64,000 nucleotides of DNA from Arcicella sp038230735. GTDB taxonomy: Bacteria > Bacteroidota > Bacteroidia > Cytophagales > Spirosomataceae. The notes under the pieces were generated by a model. That model was not told where the DNA came from and did not search any database. It saw nothing but the letters and a program-made list of their open reading frames with translations. Of the stretch, positions 26,259 to 33,153 are shown in pieces. Within the stretch, counting starts at the first letter, position 1, and the number at the start of each line of letters is the position of its first letter. The translations under genes were made by a program, and so were the position numbers. The stretch lies in the NCBI GenBank assembly GCA_038230735.1, contig JBBRMR010000012.1:19037-83036 (forward strand). Reading direction: 5' to 3'.

Positions 26259-26276
26259 TTCCCCTAAAACCTAAAT

Positions 26277-26366
26277 CTATTTTTTCTTATGTCTGTTCTT
26301 TCTAAGACGCTTCTTTCTTTTGTGCGTTGAGATCTTATGTCCCTTCTTCTTTTTTCCGCAAGGCAT
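26277..26366 (-). CDS. AURKAIP1/COX24-domain mini-protein, probable ribosomal protein
   Basis: A 29-residue protein, MPCGKKKKGHKISTHKRKKR then LRKNRHKKK, read from the ATG at 26364-26366 to the TAG at 26277-26279. It is too short for routine ORF calling but matches the highly basic AURKAIP1/COX24 peptide of Bacteroidota (Met-Pro-x-Gly-Lys start, H-K-x-x-T-H-K-R-K-K-R-L-R-K-N-R-H-K-K-K core). Homologues are mitochondrial mS38 and mycobacterial bS22, small ribosomal subunit proteins buried in rRNA. A ribosomal role here follows from the family. It stands alone, downstream of a TPR protein gene. Confidence 0.88.
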   Translation of the reverse strand: MPCGKKKKGHKISTHKRKKRLRKNRHKKK

Positions 26367-26399
26367 GATTTTAAGAGATTTAAATTGTTTAAAATATGA

Positions 26400-26522
26400 T
26401 TTATGTTTCGGTGTTCGATGTTTGGTATTCGATATTCGATGTTCGAAATACGATGTTAGGAATTTATAATTTCTAACACTAATTTCTAATTACTCAATCC
26501 CTAATTACCTAATCCCTAACCC
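26400..26522. repeat. Word-repeat region with CGATGTTCG and CCTAATCCC words
   Basis: The left part repeats CGATGTTTGG, CGATATTCGATGTTCG and ACGATGTTAGG; the right part repeats CTAATTACTCAATCCCTAAT and CCTAATCCCTAACCCC. GTTAGGAATTTATAATTTCTAAC forms a small central hairpin. Same vocabulary as 37247-37315 and 31710-31781. Confidence 0.6.
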
Positions 26523-27380
26523 CTAATTTAGTTTTGATAAAATATCGTTGGCAGCGGCTTTTTCTTGGGGGTCTTTGCTGTTGGCAAGAACTTTCTCCAA
26601 AATTTGCTTTGCTTCTTCTTTTCTATCTAATTCTGCTAAACAATAGCCCAAATTTAATGCCGCTTTGATATTGGACGGATTATTTTTCAAGATTTGTTTG
26701 AAACGTTCAACGGCTTTTCCAAATTGATTAGAGCGAATCGAGAGGATTCCCAGACTGTAAAGGGCTGGTTCATAATCAGGTTCTTGGGCAATTACTTCAC
26801 GCAACATCATAATTCCCTGCATGGGCGTTTTGGTTGCGGTGTAGGTCATTGCCATATTGGTTTTTGCCAGCAAATTGTTTGGACTGATAACCAAAACTTT
26901 TTGATAAAAGTTTCTGGCTTTTTCCCCCATCAAACTTGTCTTTTCACCTTCGAGGGCATACGTGAAGGCTTCGTAATAGAGATTACCCGCTTTCTGTAAA
27001 TTACTTTCAGATGGTTCAATTTTTGTGATTTCTTCGGCATAATATGCTGCACTATCATAGCGAGTGTATTTCACAAATTGCATCACTAAATCTTCGGCTG
27101 ATTTAATTTTTGCTTGCTTTTCGGTAGTTTTTTGAAACTTTCCTTTCAAGTTACCAATTACCGTTTGTTGCTCACTCGTAAGTTTTGCACTGTGCATTTC
27201 GGGCGATGCGGGACTTTCGTCTTTCACACCTTTATCTCGATTTGCGGTTACGGTTGTTGCTTCTTTTTGGGGTTGTTCCAAAGTCTTTTTCTCATCATTT
27301 ACTACCACTTTCGGAAGGCTGTATAAAGCCCCAATTGAAAGCGTAGCGATTAGGGTAATAATGATAAAAGGTTTTTGCAT
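26523..27380 (-). CDS. Exported TPR-repeat protein
   Basis: 285 residues with an N-terminal signal or anchor (MQKPFIIITLIATLSIGALY). A charged spacer of about 60 residues follows. TPR units are then visible: YEAFTYALEGEKTSLMGEKA, LLAKTNMAMTYTATKTPMQG, YEPALYSLGILSIRSNQFGK with AVERFKQILKNNPSN, and IKAALNLGYCLAELDRKEEA. Three to four repeats make a protein-binding scaffold in the periplasm. No enzymatic motif is seen. Its partner is unknown; HU lies upstream on the same strand, separated by a hairpin repeat. Confidence 0.82.
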   Translation of the reverse strand: MQKPFIIITLIATLSIGALYSLPKVVVNDEKKTLEQPQKEATTVTANRDKGVKDESPASPEMHSAKLTSEQQTVIGNLKGKFQKTTEKQAKIKSAEDLVMQFVKYTRYDSAAYYAEEITKIEPSESNLQKAGNLYYEAFTYALEGEKTSLMGEKARNFYQKVLVISPNNLLAKTNMAMTYTATKTPMQGIMMLREVIAQEPDYEPALYSLGILSIRSNQFGKAVERFKQILKNNPSNIKAALNLGYCLAELDRKEEAKQILEKVLANSKDPQEKAAANDILSKLN

Positions 27381-27390
27381 CTTTTTTTTG

Positions 27391-27494
27391 GAGTTTATGA
27401 GTTTAAAGTTTGTAAGTGAAAAGATTTGTGAAAAAATAAACTAAGTCATTAAACTCGTTACTCATAAACCTTTAACTCATAAACTTTAAACTCA
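27391..27494. repeat. Mosaic hairpin of the GAGTTTATGAGT type
   Basis: TGAGTTTAAAGTT (27398-27410) pairs perfectly with AACTTTAAACTCA (27482-27494). Further words (GAGTTTATGAG facing CTCATAAAC) occur in shuffled order. It fills the gap between HU and the TPR gene. The same words recur at 21727-21857 and 62042-62200. Confidence 0.8.
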
Positions 27495-27507
27495 ATACGC
27501 TCAAATA

Positions 27508-27792
27508 TTATTTTGCGTTAGTTTTCACTTGCTCAACGAATGTCTTTGCAGGCTTGAAGCTTGGGATAAAGTGTTCTGGAATCTCAATGGTCGTGTTTTT
27601 TGAGATGTTACGAGCAATTTTGTGAGCTCTTTTCTTGTTTACGAAGCTACCGAAACCTCTTACAAACACAGGTTCTCCTGCGGCAAGATTTTCTTTAACT
27701 ACTGAGAAAAAAGATTCGATTGCACTTGAAACATCGGCTTTGTCGATGCCAGTTTTGTCTGAGATTTCTGCGATTACGTCTGCTTTAGTCAC
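27508..27792 (-). CDS. HU-family DNA-binding protein
   Basis: 94 residues, normal HU/IHF length. MTKADVIAEISDKTGIDKAD is the helical dimerisation half, ending with FFSVVKENLAAGEPVFVRGF and GSF. The DNA-binding beta-arm is KKRAHKIARNISKNTTIEIP, where an Arg-x-Pro-x-Thr-like tip is replaced by ARNISKNT; the C-terminal strand is HFIPSFKPAKTF. It bends and compacts DNA. A well-formed promoter lies about 130 bp upstream, giving a fairly long leader. Confidence 0.93.
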   Translation of the reverse strand: MTKADVIAEISDKTGIDKADVSSAIESFFSVVKENLAAGEPVFVRGFGSFVNKKRAHKIARNISKNTTIEIPEHFIPSFKPAKTFVEQVKTNAK

Positions 27793-28232
27793 TTGTTGAA
27801 AATTTTAAGATTAAAAATTATGATATACTATAATAGTTGATTTTGTTTCAATTTGAGTTTATGTTCTTATTCTAATAAAAAATTAAACTAAATCATCAAT
27901 TTCAAAGTCCTCTTTTGTTAAGGGACACAAAGGTACGGTTTTGGTTTGGAATATGAAAGCAACAAAAAACAAAAATAGTAAATTTTTTCTTGTAAATGCT
28001 TAATTATTAGACATTTGAAGTTTTTATCTTTCGTATTTGATATTTAATCAATGTTCTGTACAGTTTGCTTTTTTTTAATTGACTATTGAGACTGTTTATT
28101 CAGTTATTATGAAATATAATCCCTATTTTGTGATAAATTATCCGAAAATAAAGTCTTTTGTCAATTGTAGAACAACATCAATGAGCCGTTCGTTTACTCA
28201 ATACTCATGGCTCATTATTCATACCCTTATTA
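27793..28232. other. Divergent promoter region between HU and mutY
   Basis: 440 bp between minus-strand HU and plus-strand mutY. It holds the HU promoter (27928-27958) and, just before mutY, ATGAGCC (28181-28187) facing GGCTCAT (28209-28215) with the word ACTCAATACTCAT between them, another small member of the word-built hairpins. No gene is seen. Confidence 0.5.
27928..27958 (-). promoter_or_regulatory. Promoter of the HU gene
   Basis: On the minus strand TACCTTTG (plus 27928-27935) matches TAnnTTTG exactly, with TTTC 19 bp upstream (plus 27955-27958) in the -33 position. The predicted start is near 27921, leaving a leader of about 130 nt before the HU ATG. Confidence 0.7.
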
Positions 28233-29342
28233 ATGCAACACGAATTTTTCTCACAAAAAATAATTAACTGGTACAATCAAAATAAACGTGATTTACCCTG
28301 GCGAAATATCAATAATCCTTATTTTATTTGGCTTTCAGAGGTAATTTTACAACAAACTCGGGTTGTGCAAGGAATGCCTTATTACTTCAAATTTATCGAA
28401 ACTTTTCCCACCGTTCAAGATTTGGCGGCGGCGGATGAAAAGGAAATTTTGCGACTTTGGCAAGGTTTAGGCTATTATTCAAGAGCCAGAAATTTGCACA
28501 CAACCGCAAAAATAGTTGTTGAAAATCATGACGGTATTTTCCCTAATAATTACGCTGAATTACTGAAATTGAAAGGCATCGGTACTTATACTGCCGCCGC
28601 CATTGCCTCTTTTGCTTTTGGCAAAAAAGTAGCGGTATTGGACGGAAACGTATATCGAGTGCTTGCCCGAGTCTTTGGTGAAGACACGGATATTGCGGGA
28701 AATGATGCCAAAAAGGTATTCACCAAATTGGCAGAATCTGTCTTGCCCGAGACTCAATCAGATACTCATAATCAGGCAATTATGGAATTTGGGGCGATGC
28801 AATGCACCCCTGGCTTGCCCAATTGTATGTTTTGTCCGCTATCGTTTGAATGTGTGGCAAATGCAACTGGAAGGGTCGGAATTTTACCCGTGAAATCGAA
28901 GAAAATAAAAGTGCGGGAACGATTTTTTAATTATTTTGTGATAGAACAAAATGGTAAATTTGTCATGCGGGAACGAGTGGGTAAGGACGTATGGGCGGGA
29001 ATGTATGACTTTTATTTAAGAGAATTTTCTGAAAATACTCCTCAATTTGAAGATATTATTGCCGATGATGTTTTTTTAGTAGAAGCCCTAAATAACTCCG
29101 TAATTAAAAGAGAATCAGCGGTTTATACGCACGCACTTACTCATCAACGAATTCATACAAAGTTTTGGCATTTAGAAATTAATCCAGATTTTGTGATAAA
29201 TTTGCCCTCAGAACTTCAATGGCACACCCTCGAAGAAGTAGATGATTTGCCCAAATCAACTTTGGTGAATAATTATTTGCGGGAATTTGTATTCCAAGCA
29301 GGTTTGAATTTCTACATGAATAAATCAATAAAGCATATTTAA
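28233..29342 (+). CDS. mutY: A/G-specific adenine glycosylase
   Basis: Removes adenine mispaired with 8-oxoguanine. 369 residues. NKRDLPWRNINNPYFIWLSE with VILQQTRV carries the catalytic Glu. The helix-hairpin-helix LKGIGTYTAAAIASFAFGKK is followed by VAVLDGNVYRVLAR with the catalytic Asp. The [4Fe-4S] site is CTPGLPNCMFCPLSFEC (C-x6-C-x2-C-x5-C). The C-terminal NUDIX-like domain for 8-oxoG recognition includes VWAGMYDFYL and THALTHQRIHTKFWHLE. It is followed 9 bp later by umuD. The order mutY, ssb, gldE is conserved in gliding Bacteroidota; here umuDC sits within it. Confidence 0.95.
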   Translation: MQHEFFSQKIINWYNQNKRDLPWRNINNPYFIWLSEVILQQTRVVQGMPYYFKFIETFPTVQDLAAADEKEILRLWQGLGYYSRARNLHTTAKIVVENHDGIFPNNYAELLKLKGIGTYTAAAIASFAFGKKVAVLDGNVYRVLARVFGEDTDIAGNDAKKVFTKLAESVLPETQSDTHNQAIMEFGAMQCTPGLPNCMFCPLSFECVANATGRVGILPVKSKKIKVRERFFNYFVIEQNGKFVMRERVGKDVWAGMYDFYLREFSENTPQFEDIIADDVFLVEALNNSVIKRESAVYTHALTHQRIHTKFWHLEINPDFVINLPSELQWHTLEEVDDLPKSTLVNNYLREFVFQAGLNFYMNKSIKHI

Positions 29343-29351
29343 CGAAAAATC

Positions 29352-29801
29352 ATGCCTCCCATTAAACTATATGTAGATTCAAAATTAGATATATATTCAG
29401 CTCAGACTGAAACAATAATGTTTTTGCCCCTTGTCAAAAGTGGCATTAGTGCAGGTTTTCCATCACCTGCTTTAGACTTTGTTGATTTAACAATTGACCT
29501 CAATCGACATCTTATAAAACATCCTTCTTCTACTTTTTACGGACTCGTGAAGGGACATTCGATGAAGAATATTGGCATTCACGATGGTGATTTATTAGTG
29601 ATTGATAAAAGCCTTGAACCTATTAATGGTAAAATTGCAGTCTGTTATCTTGATGGTGAGTTTACGTTGAAAAGAATACAATTAGAAAGCAATTACTGTT
29701 GGCTAATCCCCGAAAATGAGGACTATGAACCGATAAAAATTACAGAGGAAAACGATTTTTTGATATGGGGAATTGTTACTCACGTTATCAAATCATTTTA
29801 A
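29352..29801 (+). CDS. umuD: UmuD-like self-cleaving translesion polymerase subunit (peptidase S24)
   Basis: 149 residues. The autocleavage site is the Ala-Gly bond in KSGISAGFPSPALDFVDLTI. The catalytic dyad is Ser in LVKGHSMKNIGIHDGDLLVI and Lys in NGKIAVCYLDGEFTLKRI. After RecA-stimulated cleavage, UmuD' joins UmuC to form polymerase V. There is no N-terminal DNA-binding domain, so it is not LexA. It is 32 bp upstream of umuC and 9 bp after mutY. No LexA-box-like palindrome was recognised upstream. Confidence 0.95.
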   Translation: MPPIKLYVDSKLDIYSAQTETIMFLPLVKSGISAGFPSPALDFVDLTIDLNRHLIKHPSSTFYGLVKGHSMKNIGIHDGDLLVIDKSLEPINGKIAVCYLDGEFTLKRIQLESNYCWLIPENEDYEPIKITEENDFLIWGIVTHVIKSF

Positions 29802-29833
29802 AATTAGATTTTATGTAAAAAATTTACTGAAAA

Positions 29834-31093
29834 ATGTTTGCTCTCATTGACTGCAATAATTTTTATGCTTCTTGCCAAAGAGTCTTTCGTCCAGACCTCA
29901 TTGGTAAGCCTATTGTTGTACTCTCCAACAACGATGGATGCGTCATTGCCAGAAGCAATGAAGCTAAAGATTTAGGAATTCCGATGGGAGCTCCTGCCTA
30001 TAAATTTGATAAATTATTCAAAGAGAAAAAGGTAGAAGTGTTTTCAGCAAACTTTGCTTTATATGGTGACATGAGCCAAAGGGTTATGGATTTACTCGAA
30101 GAATATACTGATGAAATTGAAATTTATAGCATTGATGAAGCATTTTTGAAGCTCTATGGATTCGATAATTTTAACTTAGAGAAATATGGAAACGAGATGC
30201 AGCGCAGAGTTACAAAATGCACAGGCATACCCATCAGCGTAGGTATTGCTTCTACGAAGGCTCTGGCGAAAGTAGCAAATAGGATTGCTAAGAAATTCCC
30301 AGATAGAACAAAGAATGTCTATGTTATTGACACCGATGAAAAGAGAATAAAAGCTCTCAAATGGCTTAAAATAGAGGATGTTTGGGGTATCGGACGCAAA
30401 CATAGTAAACGATTAAAAGCCCTCGGAGTAAATACTGCCTATAATTTTACAACTTTGAGCGATGGTTGGGTAAAGGCTAATTTAGCCATCGTTGGGTTGA
30501 GATTGAAACAAGATCTACAGGGAATTCCAACCTTAGATTTTGAAGAAATTCAATCGCAAAAAAACATCTCGACTACTCGTTCTTTTGAGGGAAATTATTC
30601 AAAATTATCACAATTAGAGGAACGTATTACTACTTTTGCAGTATCATGTGCCGAGAAACTCCGTAAGCAAAAATCTTGTTGTAATTCGTTGATGGTTTTC
30701 ATTAATACCAACAGACACAGAACCGATTTGGGACAATACAATCAAAATATTATAGTCAAATTGCCTTTTCCAACTAATTCGAGCATTGAGATTGTTAAAT
30801 TTGCGGTAGAAGCATTGCATAGAATTTTTAAGGAAGGCTATCAGTATAAAAAAGCAGGTGTTATTTTGATGGATTTTACGGATGAGGATAAATCTCAAAT
30901 CAGTTTATTTGATAACAGCGACACACGCCACAAACTTTTGATGGAGTCAGTAGATAAAATTAATGCTAAGTTTGGTCAGCATAAAATAAAATTAGCTTCC
31001 CAAGATTTCAACAAAATGTGGAAAATGAAGCAAGAAAGACTATCTCCTTGTTATACCACTAAACTTTCGGATGTGATAAGGGTATATTTGTAG
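29834..31093 (+). CDS. umuC: UmuC, Y-family DNA polymerase V catalytic subunit
   Basis: 419 residues. The N-terminal MFALIDCNNFYASCQRVFRP holds the first catalytic Asp, and EIYSIDEAFLKL the second acidic pair (D-E). VGIASTKALAKVANRIAKK is the fingers/palm block, and the helix-hairpin-helix thumb is VWGIGRKHSKRLKALGV. The little-finger domain and a C-terminal UmuC-specific extension (DEDKSQISLFDN, then HKIKLASQDFNKMWKMKQE) are complete. It performs error-prone lesion bypass. Co-transcribed with umuD. Confidence 0.96.
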   Translation: MFALIDCNNFYASCQRVFRPDLIGKPIVVLSNNDGCVIARSNEAKDLGIPMGAPAYKFDKLFKEKKVEVFSANFALYGDMSQRVMDLLEEYTDEIEIYSIDEAFLKLYGFDNFNLEKYGNEMQRRVTKCTGIPISVGIASTKALAKVANRIAKKFPDRTKNVYVIDTDEKRIKALKWLKIEDVWGIGRKHSKRLKALGVNTAYNFTTLSDGWVKANLAIVGLRLKQDLQGIPTLDFEEIQSQKNISTTRSFEGNYSKLSQLEERITTFAVSCAEKLRKQKSCCNSLMVFINTNRHRTDLGQYNQNIIVKLPFPTNSSIEIVKFAVEALHRIFKEGYQYKKAGVILMDFTDEDKSQISLFDNSDTRHKLLMESVDKINAKFGQHKIKLASQDFNKMWKMKQERLSPCYTTKLSDVIRVYL

Positions 31094-31228
31094 GAACTAT
31101 TTCTTCCTGTCAGCCATTACCTAATTTTACCTATCAATAAGGTAAATGGTTTGTTTATATTTTAATTTTTCAGAAAAAAACAATATATTTATTTCAACAA
31201 TTAATATCCAATTAAAAAACCATAAACC

Positions 31229-31693
31229 ATGGCTGGCGTAAACAAAGTAATTTTATTGGGAAACTTAGGGTCTGACCCCGAAATTCGTTCTTTACCAAGT
31301 GGCTCAAAAGTAGCCTCGTTTAGCATTGCAACCTCAGAATCCTACAATAATAAGGAGGGTGTGAGAGTAGAACAAACCGAATGGCATCGTATTGAGTTGT
31401 GGGATGCTTTAGCAAATATTGCTGAACAATATCTCCACAAGGGCGATTCTGCCTACGTTGAAGGAAAAATGCGTACCGAAGAATATACTGATAAAGATGG
31501 CATTGCCCGTAAGATTGTAAAAATCAGAGGAACATCTTTAACTTTGGTGGGCGGACGTAAACCCGAAAATCAAGAAGGTAGTTCGGCGGCTTCGCAAGCA
31601 CAAGCACTTCGTCCTGCCCCAACTCCTCCACCCACCCCAACACCCGAATTTGAGGCGAATGTAGGGGAAGGAGATGATAATTTACCATTTTAA
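31229..31693 (+). CDS. ssb: Single-stranded DNA-binding protein
   Basis: 154 residues. The OB-fold runs from MAGVNKVILLGNLGSDPEIR to about residue 108 (EQTEWHRIELWDALANIAEQ, then GDSAYVEGKMRTEEYTDKDG). A Pro/Ala/Thr-rich flexible linker follows, and the C-terminal acidic tip is GEGDDNLPF, which docks replication and repair partners. It coats and protects ssDNA. It follows umuC by 135 bp and precedes gldE. Confidence 0.96.
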   Translation: MAGVNKVILLGNLGSDPEIRSLPSGSKVASFSIATSESYNNKEGVRVEQTEWHRIELWDALANIAEQYLHKGDSAYVEGKMRTEEYTDKDGIARKIVKIRGTSLTLVGGRKPENQEGSSAASQAQALRPAPTPPPTPTPEFEANVGEGDDNLPF

Positions 31694-31709
31694 TTTTTTA
31701 GGGAATGTA

Positions 31710-31781
31710 GATTTAGGAGTTTGATGGTTATACAATTTTCAAACCTCAATCGAAGAGTCCTTAATCCCCAACCCCTAAATC
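31710..31781. repeat. Word-built hairpin between ssb and gldE
   Basis: GATTTAGGAGTT (31710-31721) pairs with AACCCCTAAATC (31770-31781) with one mismatch. The words CCTTAATCCC and AACCCCTAAATCCC recur at 26480-26522. It ends just before the gldE start and may act as ssb terminator. Confidence 0.6.
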
Positions 31782-31790
31782 CCGTTACTC

Positions 31791-33143
31791 TTGGATACTC
31801 ACCCGATTTTGGTGCTTTTGATACAAATTGAAAGCACCATTTCATTTAGCACTTACGGAATCAGTGCTTTGGTTCTGGTAGGCTTGTTGCTTCTATCTGC
31901 CCTTTTGGCGGGGTCGGAAGTGGCATTTTTCTCTCTTTCTTCCGAAGAACGTGCGATGTGTCGTGAAAGCGATAGTGGCACCGAACGTGCCATTGCGAAA
32001 CTGTTAGATAAACCCCAACTTTTACTGGCTACTCTCCTAATTTTTATTAACTTAGTTAATATTTCTTTCATCACGATTGCTACGATAATGACCGAGCAAG
32101 CCGTGGGAGAAAAGGAAAAAGATGGTCTGATGGCTACCTTAATTCTGCTGGTGGGCGTAACATTTATCATCACTTTTTTTGGAGAGTTAATTCCGAAGGT
32201 TTGGGCTCAACAGAATAATCTTCGTTTTGCCAAAATCACGGCAAGACTGATTGAGGTAGCAACGATTATTTTCAAACCCATTTCTTCTATGCTGTTGGGA
32301 ATCAGCAATATCATCGAAAAAAGAGTGGAGCGAAAAGGTTATACCATCACCGCAGACGAGTTGAATCATGCTTTGGAAATTACGACTGGTAAAGATACTA
32401 CAACTCAAGAAAAGGATATTTTGAAGGGCATTGTCAATTTTGGAAGTACCTCCGCCAAGAGTGTGATGCGGTCAAGAAGAGACGTTACGGCTTTTGATGG
32501 CACGATTGATTTCCATGAATTGATGGATAAAATTAATAAATCGGGTTATTCGAGAGTACCTATTTACAAGGATACGATTGATAAAATTGAGGGTATTCTG
32601 TACATCAAAGACTTACTTCCACACCTTGAAAAAGATGAACATTTTGCGTGGAAAGAGTTGATAAAACAGCCCTTTTTCATTCCAGAAAGCAAGAAAATTG
32701 ATGATTTATTGTATGATTTCCAGGAAAAAAGAGTTCATATGGCATTGGTGGTGAATGAATATGGCGAAACCGAAGGCATTGTTACGATGGAGGATATTAT
32801 TGAGGAAATTGTCGGTGATATTCACGATGAATCGGATGTTGAGGATTTGGGATATATAAAACTGCCCGATGGTTCGTATGAATTTGAAGGGAAGGTTTCA
32901 CTCAATGACGTTTGCCGTGCTTTGGGTGTGGGTAATGATTATTTTGATAAATCCAGAGGAGATAGTGAATCATTAGCGGGATTGTTGATTGAGCTTTTTA
33001 CCCGCCTCCCGCACGCAGGCGAAGAAACTGAATATGAAAAATATAAGTTCAGAATTGCCTCGGTCGATACTCGCAGGATTAAAAAAGTGAAAGTAACCTT
33101 GAAAGAAGATGAAGTGGAGGACGTGAGTAAGGAGATTTCTTAA
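31791..33143 (+). CDS. gldE: Gliding motility-associated GldE, CNNM/CorC-like membrane protein
   Basis: 450 residues. The DUF21/CNNM membrane part has ALVLVGLLLLSALLAGSEVA, LLLATLLIFINLVNISFITI and LVGVTFIITFFGELIPKVWA. A CBS pair follows (DVTAFDGTIDFHELMDKINK, GYSRVPIYKDTIDKIEGILY, VHMALVVNEYGETEGIVTME), and the C-terminal CorC_HlyC domain includes DESLAGLLIELF-like text. GldE supports the gliding/type IX machinery with GldD in flavobacteria; gldD is not adjacent here. The ORF begins with TTG at 31791; no ATG lies close downstream in frame before the first membrane helix, so TTG (or GTG at 31812) is the likely start. Confidence 0.88.
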   Translation: MDTHPILVLLIQIESTISFSTYGISALVLVGLLLLSALLAGSEVAFFSLSSEERAMCRESDSGTERAIAKLLDKPQLLLATLLIFINLVNISFITIATIMTEQAVGEKEKDGLMATLILLVGVTFIITFFGELIPKVWAQQNNLRFAKITARLIEVATIIFKPISSMLLGISNIIEKRVERKGYTITADELNHALEITTGKDTTTQEKDILKGIVNFGSTSAKSVMRSRRDVTAFDGTIDFHELMDKINKSGYSRVPIYKDTIDKIEGILYIKDLLPHLEKDEHFAWKELIKQPFFIPESKKIDDLLYDFQEKRVHMALVVNEYGETEGIVTMEDIIEEIVGDIHDESDVEDLGYIKLPDGSYEFEGKVSLNDVCRALGVGNDYFDKSRGDSESLAGLLIELFTRLPHAGEETEYEKYKFRIASVDTRRIKKVKVTLKEDEVEDVSKEIS

Positions 33144-33153
33144 TGAGTACCCC

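Larger units (their letters stand above)
25722..26276. other. 555-bp gap with word repeats and a terminator
   Basis: No convincing gene. The gap holds a word repeat at 25880-25925 (GAGCTGTGAGT facing ACTCATGGCTC), a perfect terminator-like hairpin at 26119-26158, and a second word-built hairpin at 26181-26258. Around 26000-26050 the plus strand reads GGGTGACTTGCTGGAAGCGT followed by a matching TCACC; a small structured RNA is possible but unsupported. Confidence 0.5.
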
